A DNA stretch of 64,000 bases, from the NCBI RefSeq assembly GCF_001632365.1, contig NW_024468556.1:252343-316342 (forward strand), in the 5' to 3' direction. Shown in pieces: positions 44,893 through 55,306 of this stretch. A program made the translations under genes and the position numbers. Position 1 is the first letter of the stretch. Each line of letters starts with the position of its first letter. The stretch comes from Laetiporus sulphureus 93-53. Taxonomy: Eukaryota > Basidiomycota > Agaricomycetes > Polyporales > Laetiporaceae. The notes below the pieces were generated by a model, which had not been told where the DNA came from, searched no databases, and saw only the letters and a program-made list of their open reading frames with translations.

Positions 44893-47189
44893 TGCCCAGT
44901 CGTCGAAAAGGTGAGTTCTGTGTTCACTATTCGCCAGAGGGCGTAGAAATCTCAAGTCCACAATCAGGGGTCAGTCGATAACCGTAGCATGATGTTGGGT
45001 CACATCAAGCAGGCGAGCGCGAACTTGTCGTTGGCGCCAAGTGGATCGAGCGAGTGGCTCGCAGCAGATGAACAACGTCAAGTTGGTTCTGCGCCCTGTT
45101 GATGCACGCTTGAACGCCATTACGGGTATTCCCTCGCGCCGTTTGAGCCTTGCGGGCTACCGAGGCAGAGCAAGAATGCACCATGTGGTCACCGCCGATG
45201 GGCGATGGGGCCGCAACCTCGAGTGGCCACACATTGAGACCGGTCTTGGCATGCGTTGCGGTTTGCGTCACCGTCGTGCCGAATAATGCTCGGTGAGCAT
45301 GATCGTTCGCCGCCGCATCATACAGCTAATGTATTCGGAGAACTTATCGCTGTCCAAGTCGCAATCTGGAACCTTTGACGCAGCTTGAATGCGTGCCCGC
45401 GTTCTAGCGTTGTTGATGAGACTGGATCAGACTGACTTGATCGTCAATGATTGTAGTGAATGGAGGTCTATCGAAGAGACTTGCGGCGCGTGGAGGAGCT
45501 GCGATCAAGAGTTTGTGATCTAAAGTCTGCAAGAATCTCTTCCTGCTTTCATCAGCATCAAATTAATCTAGTCGGGCTTGTTGCCATCTGTCTCTGTCTG
45601 ATGGCTATCTCGGCACAGCTTCAGCTCAATTTTGTCATCATTTACCGACGTCCACTTGGCCGATTACTTTCAACCACAATATATGAAATTTCCCCAAACA
45701 TATATTTGGCACCATGGAGGCAACTATGTATTTGGTGAAATTTTATATGTTCTGGTCCTAAATACTCGGTGAGATGGACATCGGTAGATGTTTGATCTAG
45801 GAATTGAGCTGATGCAGTGCCTGCATAGTCTCAATACAGAGGCATGGTATGAAAAGATGATGATGCAGAGGAGCCTTGATGACAATAAGCCTGACCGTAT
45901 ATGATTCATTATATTCAGGTTGTTTAGATTATGATGCTAAGTGTCTATATATTCATGGTCAGCTTCTTATTGTTCTCATCAGCCTCTGCACAGTTTTGTT
46001 GCTAGCCAAGGCTACCCTGCTTCAACTTTTTAGCAGGAGAACACAAATATAATGATGAAAGCTACAAATAGTTGTAAGTAGTTGATCATGCCCTCCATCT
46101 TCTTGCCCTCCCATCTCAACTATGATGACCACAGTGCAGCAATTATCACAAGTTCTTCTGACAAAGGGTGGGCCAATGAGGACTATTTTTGGCAAGGTGG
46201 ATATATCTCTTGTGTTGTCAATCTTTGCAACTGAACACTGAAACCTATGTAAAGGACGGACCTGCATTGAGATCCCAAAAGCTTTATACCTTTGTAGGCC
46301 CTGTTCCAGAACAACCCCATGCATTTTACTGGTGTTGTGGAGGAGTGTAGACGGCCATACCAGCTGAAGAATGATCAGTATGTGGAATATGAAGGAGAGT
46401 CATGCTGCGTATGCCCTTAGACCTCTATTTCACCATATCTGTGTGCGGCCATTCAAGCTCTCAAGCTCAAGTATCAGCGCTCAGTCGGTATGGATCCAGT
46501 GCCGCGCACGGTCAATGTTTCTGAACATCCGGTGCATTCTGTTGCATGGCGCGGTGGACAATTCAGCCAGGCTGCCTATGGCAGGAACATTGTGCATCTG
46601 GCATGAGACGGCATCAGCCAACCCGTCTACCATCACCAGATACAGTACTTCCCGTTCCAGATTGACAAGGTCGCTCCAGCATGCGTGATACGGCAAGGCC
46701 GGAACAATAGAGAAACTGATGCTGATGTAAATCGTACGCGCTCGCGAACTATCGATCAGACAGAAATTTCATACAGAGAAGATTGCTCTGTACTATATTA
46801 CGACATCACAACAATACGTAAAGATACAGTAGACTCTGCACCCGGGCTGCATCTACACATGTACACTAAATAGCAAGGGCAAAACAGGGACAACACATAT
46901 GCACAGTAAGACGCACAGGACAGAACAAGAAAAGCGTCACGGAATGATAGAGTACAGAAGACGGATAACAAATCGCGACTAAAACAGAGCGGTGTATGTA
47001 CAAACGAAGTGATGCATGACGCGACGTGGGAAGCAAGCGATGACGAATACTTGGATAACAATAACAAAACAGGATGCGAGGGAAAAACTATGCGGTGGGA
47101 AAGATGCGTTGGCCGATGGAGTATTCGGCACAAGGACAAAGTCCAATTTGTGATGAAGGTGAAAGACGCGAGACAGAGGGACAGGACAA
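44893..47189. other. AT-rich, gene-poor island
   Basis: From about 45.3 to 46.9 kb the base composition is clearly more AT-rich than the genes on both sides. Degenerate frames on the plus strand at 46290-46690 read as protein in pieces (NPMHFTGVVEECRRPYQLKN, QYVEYEGESCCVCP, VPRTVNVSEHPVHSVAWRGG) but are broken by stops. I read it as a remnant of a mobile element or decayed gene and cannot name it. An imperfect inverted repeat lies at 45684-45743. Confidence 0.45.
45684..45743. repeat. imperfect AT-rich inverted repeat
   Basis: The string gaaatttccccaaacata (left arm) is complementary, with a 2-nt bulge and a mismatch, to tatgtatttggtgaaatttt (right arm). About 20 bp separate them. It could be a hairpin end of a small transposable element. 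Confidence 0.5.
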
Positions 47190-49247
47190 CTAGACCAGCG
47201 CTGCCTTCTTAAGGTAGTCCCGGAAGATCGAGTCGCGCACGTTCGAAATGATGCTCTGCATCGCCTTCGTGTCCTGCACGTAAACCACAACTCGTTAGAC
47301 TCTGCTTCTGGACACCAACAGTGAGCGGGGAGAAGGCACATACAACGACGCTCGTGAGATGCGTATACAATACGCGTTTATTCTCGTTGTTTCGTGTATG
47401 CACCTGCGTGAAGTGCGCCTTGAAATAGCCTACGACCGCGTCCACCTCGTTTGGCCGGTCTCCGTACGACGTGATGCTAACGAACACAACCCGGAATCAA
47501 TGACCAATTCCCTACTTGAACCCACATTCACCACTTACTATTTCTTCACCTGAACACCTCGTGCAAGCTTCGTGGCCAAAACATCGACCTTGTCTATGCA
47601 TATGAGAATATCCAGTCAAAAATAAGCGAAGATAGCGGTGAGAATTGAGACGCACTGAGGAAAAGCACCAGATGCGCGTTCTTCAACAGCTGATTTGAAC
47701 AGATCTGCTTGAAAAGCTGTAATGAGTCGTCGACGCGGTTCGTCCGCGGGTCTTCGCTCAAATACTATCATCCTCATCAGCTTCTTGTTCTGATGTGCCC
47801 ATGAGCATGTGCAGCTTACCTGGTCAAACGCGCTGACGGGCGCCAAGAAGATGATCGCAGTCCTAGAAGAGACCCATTGAGCAATGTGCACGCGATGGGA
47901 TTTCACACGGACGAGTGACGTACGCATCATCGAAGTACGGCACCCATGTATGTCTCTGCCCCCGCGCGCCGCCGACGTCGTATAAATGCCAAGTGACGTT
48001 CCGCCCATGTAGAGGTACATCGAAGATATGCTCCGCGACGCCCATTGTCTGGATGCGCGCATGCAGGATGTCATCTGCCCCGCACGGAACCAGCAATCAA
48101 TGAGCACAAATTGCCCGAGATTCTCGCGGACGCTTTACGTACCTATAGTCGGAACGTATCCTGGAGACGAGACACGCTCGATGTTGTTCAGGAAGCTGTG
48201 AGGAAAAACGTATCAAAGAAAAACTCCCGGAACGGGCGGGGAAGGAAGAACTCACTATTCCGCCCACTCCTCGAGCCTCAACTTCCTATTCTCCCGCAGC
48301 CTTTTGACCACTGCATGTCCCCAAAGCTCCCGGATATCGTCCTTGCACGCATTCAGCAGGTTTGCCACGTCCTCCACCAGCTTGTCCCTCTCCACCTCTG
48401 TAAGCTCCGTGACACTGGCATTGTCGTTCTCCCGGGGCGTATCTGCTCCGTTCTCAATCGCACTGCGTTGGCCCGTAAAGCTGAACCGACCCTTGGCGCT
48501 ACTGGTCCGTTCGCGCGCCTTGCCGAATGACAGCCCGAACGCACGCGCTTGCCATCCCGAGCGCACCATAACACTGCCTTTGCCTGACCCAGAGACGGCG
48601 ACGCCGTCGGACAATCGATTGGCGAGAGAGGCCTCGACGGAGCTAAGAGGCGACAAGCAGAGACGAAGGGCAGAAAGGCGTTGCTCGACTGATGGCGAGG
48701 GAGAGGGTGGTGGGAGAGACGCCTGGCTTGCGCTTGCATGTACTATGACCTGCGCACTGCGCCCCTTGTCCGAGTCGTCATCAGACTCGACCTCATCTCC
48801 ATACACGTCAAGTGCTTCAAGGATACGTAGGACCGGTCGGACGATGTTGTAGTAGATGACAACTCGCCAGGAGAGTCGCTCTTCTTCCAGCGACGTCGGA
48901 TTGTAGATCAGCTGGAACTGTTTCTGCAGGGTCGACTTGCCCGACTCTGCCTGTCCGAGCAGCAGCAGCTAGACACGTCGCGATCAGTCAGAATCGCCTC
49001 GTGATTTCAACGGCGCGGAGGAGACGCGCACCTTGACGTCCTCCTTGCTCTTCTTGTACCTCTCGCGGTCGAGCCTAATCTCCTCGTCGATGCTGTCGCT
49101 GATCCTTTTGGCCTCCTCCTCTCTCTGGAGCCTAAGCAACCTATCGCGATCCGTTTCGGTGGGCGGAGGGCGGAGGATGGCACTGAGGGGGTCGCCCAAG
49201 TCCGTGGCAGTGCTGTGCACGGAGGGGGGCCTGGAGGTGCGGATCAT
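47190..49247 (-). CDS. atypical G-protein alpha subunit
   Basis: This is a heterotrimeric G-alpha fold of about 470-490 residues against the usual 350. G1 is GQAESGKSTLQKQFQLIY. G2 is DILHARIQTMGVAEHIF. G3 reads DVGGARGQRHTW, then AIIFLAPVSAFDQ. G4 is VLFLNKVDVL. G5 is LTSVVDTKAM, and the end is RDYLKKAALV. In classical G-alpha the G3 box is DVGGQR; here the catalytic glutamine is alanine. A Ser/Gly-rich insert of about 150 residues (48255-48806) interrupts the helical domain. The N-terminus (MIRTSRPPSVHSTATD) has no glycine-2 for myristoylation and no early cysteine. At least seven introns. Basidiomycetes carry lineage-specific enlarged G-alphas, and this seems one of them. It probably signals poorly reversibly or without GTP turnover, which is inference. 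Confidence 0.88.
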
Positions 49248-49600
49248 GGCGGTCGCTGGGAAGGGAAGGGACGAGCGGGAGGAGGAGGAGGACGAGTGGG
49301 AGACAGGGAATGATTGGGAGCCCTTTTAGGGGACCCGCAGGCCATCTGAGCAGCGCCCATGCGCGACGTGATGCGAGCCGGCCTCCGATCGCCGGCCGCC
49401 GTGCTGTGCCCTCCGCCGCGCCGGCCGGATCCGGAGCATTGTGGCGTCGCGTTAAAATTTAACGCGGATTTTGGTGCATTGTTTGGCTGTGTTTGTATCT
49501 TGCCTTTTTCGTTCGCTCACGTCATCCTTCGCCTTTGAGTCTGTCTGTCGCACTCGAGTTTAGAACAAAGTCCTGCACAGCACTTCAGTTCACGCTCAGC
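49248..49600. promoter_or_regulatory. divergent promoter of G-alpha and cyclophilin genes
   Basis: This 353-bp spacer separates the two start codons. It is GC-rich with ggccgg/ccggcc runs near 49380-49430, then an AT-richer patch (aaatttaac) near 49455. No TATA box. Confidence 0.5.
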
Positions 49601-50718
49601 ATGGTACGCAGCCTCCTTCCCATCCAGCCTCGCTCTGATGCATTCTAGTCAGTCACCCTCCATACCACCCTCGGCGACATCAAGGTATGCCACTGCGCCG
49701 TAGCACCGCGTCGAATAACCTCCCCTTCCATCATTGCAGATCGAAGTCTTCTGCGAGGCTGTGCCAAAGACCGCAGAGGTGCGTCTGATGTCCGCGTGTC
49801 TTTGATCTGCAGAACCCTGACCACTGCACCGCATAGAACTTCCTTGCTCTGTGCGCCTCCGGCTACTACGATGGCTGCATATGGCACCGCAACATCAACG
49901 GATTCATGATCCAGACAGGTGATCCGACTGGCTCAGGGAAGGGCGGACAGAGCATCTGGGGGCAGCCATTCGCAGACGAGCTCCGGACAACGCTCAAGGT
50001 GCGTGGTGGCCACGTACTCGTGTTCAAACCTCTCATTCACGCTTCACAGTTCAACAACCGCGGCATTGTCGCCATGGCCAATGCAGGACCCGACACAAAC
50101 AAGTCTCAATTTTTCATTACGTACGCTAAGCAACCGCACCTCGATGGGAAGTACACCATCTTCGGCAAGGTTTGCCATCTCATCGGTGCCGCTGGCTATG
50201 ATTTTGGCTCACACGTTCTTTCCGCTTCCGCTCTTCCCTCATGCAGGTGATCGACGGCGCAGATACCACCCTTGATGCGATGGAGCGCGCTCCGGTCAGC
50301 GCAAAGAACAGGCCACTCACGGAGATCAAGTTGACTCATGTGAGCTTCTCCACTCCGTTTTCCTTGCAATCTTCTTGCACGGCCACCGTCACAACCACAT
50401 TCTCATTTCCTGTCAACGCATGACGTGTCCTTTTCGGCAAATGATAGCAACCACCCTTATGCTGTGTACGAAGCGCCTGTTCGGCTCCCGTACGCGAACA
50501 GAACCTTCGTATAGTGTATTGTGCTCCAATAGCGGTTCACCGCAGCAAGTTCGGGAAACCGAACAAACTGCGCCTGTTTCCGCAAACGCCGAGGCACTGA
50601 TCGCGTTTTATCTCGTGTCCGGAACTTCCGTGAGTCGATGCTAACGCACCCCTCGTCACTTCCACAGATCACAATCCACGCAAATCCCATCGCCGATGAC
50701 AAGCTCGTTGGCCGATAG
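49601..50718 (+). CDS. CYP10: PPIL3-type cyclophilin
   Basis: This is a small single-domain peptidyl-prolyl isomerase of the PPIL3/Cyp10 group, found in spliceosomes. The spliced product starts [20 protein letters not shown] and continues [92 protein letters not shown] and [16 protein letters not shown]. It ends [16 protein letters not shown]. The active-site Arg, Phe-Met-x-Gln, the Gln of KSQFF and the Phe are present. About 165 residues, normal. Exon 1 contributes only the ATG. The last intron (about 50340-50668) is near 330 nt, far longer than the others. Seven exons. Confidence 0.93.
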
Positions 50719-51617
50719 TGTGCTCCGGACCTTCCATGCTCCGTCTTCCCTGCTGTGTTGCCGTAACCGTTGCATGATCTTCTGCTGCCTGTATCAGTAT
50801 ATTTTCTCGTTCTTCCATAAAGCCGTTACACGTGTGCGACTCCTCATGGCGGAGCCCTCCGTGACGCCCTTTGACAAAATTGGCCACGGGTGCAGGATCC
50901 CTGGGCGACCGCTTTGTCGGCTTTTGTCAGAGAAAGAATTGTTCGATGAATCTACCTATTTTGATGTCTCGTTGGGACCCGCTGGCCTGGTTCCGACCCC
51001 ATGAATTTAAAGCTTGCAACCATTGTCGAGCTGCTTTGGGGATCTAGCTATGTTCGATATAAAATAATGGAAAGAAGGCGGGCCGTTGAAAGCGCTGCTA
51101 CTAGCTCCGCGGTTCCCGCGCCCCCTCTTCTCGTGTTTGGTAGATGCACGTACTTGGCACAGGGAGGGAGTGAGCTGCCAGCACAATATATGTCGATTCT
51201 CCCTACCGTTGTCTAGGGATGGTCGAGCAACACAAGCCTCATTATTCCTTGTGCAAACCATAGATCTTCGTCATACACTAGTAACATTCCTATTGCTCAC
51301 GAATAGTTCAATCCATCAAGTCTGTCTTTATTGAAAAGATCGTATTTCACTAAGACTGAAAATACAATCTGTCTACGATATTTGCGGTGGAGTCATGGGC
51401 TTACATCCCCACACAGAAGCATGATCAAGAACAAGTGACAGAAGAAGTTCGAGTCATTTCTATTGGATATTGGGGGCGATAGATCACGGCCAACGAAAGA
51501 TGTAGAATTTCTCAAACAGATTGCCAAGACAACAACAGGGAAAGAAGAGTGATAGGAATCGATGAGTGACCACACACGGAATTCTCAACGAGTTCTCGAC
51601 GAGTCAATGTGACAGAT
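50719..51617. other. convergent spacer, no gene
   Basis: This is the 3' flank of the cyclophilin gene and of the protease pseudogene. It is AT-rich near 51260-51560. No coding signal. Confidence 0.4.
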
Positions 51618-53170
51618 CTAAGCAAGATTGGCAAAACCCACGGCACCGTCATCAACCGAGAATGCGGTGTACACGCTGCGCATGAACCTGTACACCCAGT
51701 CGGATCAGTAACCGGATGTCATGCGCTGCTAGTCCATACTCACGTATCGCCGATGAGCCAGACGTTGTCACCAAAGCCAAAGTCATCGCCACCGAGGGCA
51801 GTCTGGCAATACCGTCGCCGATCTCGCCGAGGTTGAACCTGCACGCGATCAATAAGCATAAGCACAACAGATTCGACGTACGCATCAGCGGAGATTTGGA
51901 ACGCGTTCTCGCCCCATCTGAGCGCAACCGTGGGGATGGAGTCACACGAGACGGCGTAGTTAGCATCGTCTATCTGATTGCACCCTGCACCGCCTCGTAA
52001 AACTGCTCCACCACATCCAGCGGGCCGTACATGAGCGTCGTGCCCGAATCGATGATCGTCTCGAAACTATCGACCACCGTCTGCCCGTCTACCAGAGCGC
52101 TCGCGCGGCCGATCTGCCAGAAGCCTCCGGAAGAGACGAGCGGACGGTAGTCGAGCTCGCCAGAGTAGAGTGAAGAGTCGGTTCCGCCGAGGTAAAGCTC
52201 CGATCCCGAGGAGGTGAGGTAGAAGGCGAAGACGCCCTCGGGGCCGGCGTCCTGCGAGACAACGGTCCAAAAGTATGGGTTCTGAATGCAGCATTCAGCA
52301 GGTGTGAAAGACAGTTAGAGAACGCGACGGACCGTATGCATGGTGGAGAGGGCAGGCCAGCCCACCCCGAGCAAGCCATCTTGCTGGCTAGCATCGATCT
52401 GTCCGTTGACATTGTCTACCGCTGAGAGCTCCTGCCCACTGACGGAGACGCCAGCAATGCTTACTAGATAGTAAAGGCCTCTCTGTTAGTACCACCAGTG
52501 TATATGCCAAAATGTAAAATACCAACCGGAGTCAGAATAGATAGGCCCGGACGCCCCGGATCCCTCCTCGTACCCAATCTCAAACGTGCCCTGCTCCTGC
52601 TCACTCATAAAGGACGCAGACGGATCGTACATATCGGCGAATCCACACCCGCCGCACTGCGCGGACCACACCCACAGCTCGGACGAGCCCCTGTCGAAGT
52701 CGATGTTGAACTGCTGTCCTGGCGTGCCGATGGAAATCGTGCCGGTCCGCATGGCTGAATTCTAGTCGGCTAGAGATTCGGACTGGCGCTTGGCGATATC
52801 CGAAGAGATATTCTCGGCGAGAGGGATATGGGCACCTGCGTGGAAGTTCTCGAGAAGTTCTCGATGCCGATGTTCTGGTCGATAGTCATGAGGTTGGGGC
52901 GGTGCTTGCTGTTGGACCGGCCCATTGTCGTCAGTGATTCCGTACATGATGTGTGGAAAGGAACGGACGCACTTGTGGACTCTAGCAGTCTCTCTCTTGA
53001 GGGCGTCCTTGTCGACGGAGCCGTCGGACTTGGTCAGCGAGCCACGCTTCTCGAGAGGGACGCGCATCCCGGTGTCCGCAATCGGGCCCACCGACTCGAT
53101 GAGTGCGAGAGTGACAGTGATCAGAGAGGCTTTGGCTGGCGATGGTGGTGCTGGGTCGATTCGACGTGCA
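51618..53170 (-). pseudogene. pepsin-like aspartic protease (family A1), decayed
   Basis: The A1 layout is visible on the minus strand. There are a propeptide with VPLEKRGSLTKSDGSVDKDA, a mature start TISIGTPGQQFNIDFD, a middle with GLLGVGWPAL and FYLTSSGSELYLGGTDSSLY, a second active-site IIDSGTTLMYGP, and a C-terminus FMRSVYTAFSVDD ending VGFANLA. The first active site reads DRGSS instead of DTGSS (about 52690). Lesions: an 11-bp tandem duplication in the propeptide (52843-52864) shifts the frame, a TAG stop lies at 52762-52764, and frame breaks occur near 51970-51990 and 51800. No start ATG with signal peptide is found. It is dead as written. Secreted A1 proteases form large families in wood- and litter-decay fungi. 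Confidence 0.88.
52843..52864. repeat. 11-bp tandem duplication
   Basis: The unit gaagttctcga occurs twice without spacer (52843-52853, 52854-52864). One unit is what the intact reading frame would need. Confidence 0.9.
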
Positions 53171-53223
53171 GGAGCTTGCTATTGGTGCAAACTCTCGCCT
53201 ATCCTGCTTGATTTAATACAAAG

Positions 53224-53640
53224 TCATATCTTCCAGACCCGTACGCCCCTTGAGTTTCGTCGAAGAAGGGATGCACGGTAGTCACCATAAACAGTATGTG
53301 CTACGCATAGAGGAGCCCTGCGTTTCGCGCTTGTCCTCCTGCCACGAGGGGTCTCTTCGTGCTGCTCCGGTGAATTTTTCAGCTCTTGGTGATCGGCATT
53401 CAGGAGAACCGCATGTATAGTCACCGGGGAACGCAGATCAGCCTTCACGAGTCGGCGGAATTGCCGCATGGAGCACAATCCAATCTCTTTATGGTGCATT
53501 TCTCGCAGATGGGCCATGCAATTCACCGTTAATCGTAGGGACTCGATCATGATCGATGTAACGCATATCAAAGCATTATCGTAGCGACTGCACATTGCAA
53601 GCGATTGCAGCATTCGACGTCCATATTGTCTCTGTCGCAT
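53224..53640 (-). pseudogene. short protein remnant upstream of the protease pseudogene
   Basis: A 138-codon frame contains RSPVTIHAVLLNADHQEL. A similar phrase (VLILLNSDHRSV, and PVFITVILLNEDDLRK) occurs at 62.96-63.18 and 63.27-63.64 kb on the same strand. The DNA is related too, with ggtgatcg and ttcaggagaa in both. No family is recognised and no ATG/splice model is convincing. It is probably a decayed duplicate. Confidence 0.35.
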
Positions 53641-54301
53641 CGGATCAATGGGGATTTAACGTAGTGGCAGATTACATACACTAAGATGCGCAATCAGCAT
53701 CGTATTGAACCTGGAGAAAGCAATAACTCTCCCCCACATGTTGAGAAAGCCTGTATTATACCTCCTGTCAACAGAATTTTGAGGTGATGTTCACCGACCG
53801 GCGACAGCATCCGCGCGGAAGCAAAATCGGACTAAAATGGCAGGTTTGGTCGATGATCTGACCACTGGTCAGAGAACGACCAGGTCCTTCTGAGTTCCGA
53901 ACAAAAGCCGGCCGTTGTCATCGACGCGCCACAAAACGCGGTGTGACGAGAAGCGCGTGATCGCGACCGTCACTCATCATGAACGCCGCGTGGCGACGAT
54001 GGCATGATGATCACTGTAATTGTTTTTTCGCAATGAGCACTATGTGCAAAACTTGTCACCGAGCTTTGATTTGCGTTGTACCTTGAGTGCTTTGTGGCAC
54101 CGTAAACTAACTATTTCTTCAAAGCAGACAAGGGGTTCACTGAGATATGAAAGAAGACAACAGTCTCAGACTAATCTACATTATCAAAGCCATCAGCAAC
54201 ATGAGAGCAACGTAAGACAGGATATTACAAGGTAATGTGCAAGATCCAACCGTCCCGAGATATGAGCGTGGAAACATAGCGACCCGTGAGGCATATATCA
54301 G
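53641..54301. other. no gene seen
   Basis: This lies downstream of the SH3-protein gene. No coding signal. Confidence 0.4.
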
Positions 54302-55306
54302 TCATTTGTTTGACCATTCAAACGATGGGCCACCAGGGCAGTCCAACGTTACCGACACTCCAAAGCTCGAGCTTCGCGGCGGCCGCGTCACCCTGACGCC
54401 CTCGATAAACCTCGCAAACACACACCCAGGCACTACTCCCAACTCGATGTCTCCCGAACGCGTCCTGCTTTCCCTCCCAACAACGCACCAGCCATCGTTG
54501 AATGTCTGCACAACCACCAACTGCTCGCCAAGGCTGAGCTGGAGCTCATCCGGCAATTCCGCCGCGAACACCTGGCGAACCTTGCGCTTATGCGATTCAT
54601 CGAAGTACGATACGGAAGAGTTGGTGGAGTACGTGCTGTTGCGCATCGAAGAGTTGACTGTGCCCGTACCAGGCGGTACGGAAAACGATACAGTGGAGTA
54701 CGTGCTGTTGCGCATCGAAGAGTTGCCTGTGCCCGTACCAGGCGGTACGGAAAACGATACGGTGGAGACACGGCGCGTGGTAGAGCTGCGGCTGGGTGGG
54801 CCTGAGGGCACGGATACGCGGCGAGAAATGCGCACCGCCGGCGGAGCAAGGAAGTCGGAAGGTCCTGGAGTTGACGGTCCAGCTTGTTCCGTCATTTGCA
54901 CGCGTGGGGCGTCCTTCACGAGGATAGCCCTGTCTGGCATGACAACACTCGCAGTAAGCTGCGCGCGTGAAACAGCCTTTTGACGAAGAGGCTTTGCATC
55001 GCTGGGGCAAGAACTGATGAGGGGGGCTTGTGAACGATTACAGCTTTCCGCGACTTACTGGCTGTTGATCGTAATCTCGGGGAGTGCAGGCAGCTGAAGA
55101 CCATCTCTCTCTTTTTTCGCTGCCCAGCTTTTCCTGAAGTAATATATGCTCAGCCAAAGAGCGCCCCCGGCAGCGATAACAATTGCAAGCAGTGCTCCGG
55201 CAAGTTGAGTATGGTCGCTGATCAGCGGAGATGTTGCCCTGCTATAGACGTGCGCATTGGTCTCGGTAGACGGCGTCGTGATCGTGACGTAAGCGTTAGG
55301 AGCCAT
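54302..55306 (-). CDS. single-pass membrane protein with C-terminal SH3 domain, copy 1
   Basis: Exon 1 (55306 to about 55064) starts MAPNAYVTITTPSTETNAHV. It has one helix, LAGALLAIVIAAGGALWLSIYYF, followed by RKSWAAKK. A GTAAGT intron leads in phase to HDAKPLRQKAVSRAQ and the main exon. That exon has a Ser/Thr/Pro-rich linker with a 23-residue tandem repeat and then an SH3-like domain: HKRKVRQVFAAELPDELQLS, LGEQLVVVQTFNDGWCVVGR and LGVVPGCVF. It ends FEWSNK. The DELxLxxGE and DGW patterns are SH3 hallmarks. About 290 residues. A paralogue lies divergent at 57037. The layout resembles basidiomycete membrane SH3 proteins of unknown role, perhaps polarity or wall sensing. Confidence 0.82.
54625..54762. 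repeat. 69-bp in-frame tandem repeat (two units)
   Basis: Units start at 54625 and 54694 and differ by a few bases. They encode a 23-residue unit with VPPGTGT and NSSMRNSTYST on the minus strand, in the linker before the SH3 domain. The divergent paralogue lacks it. Confidence 0.9.
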
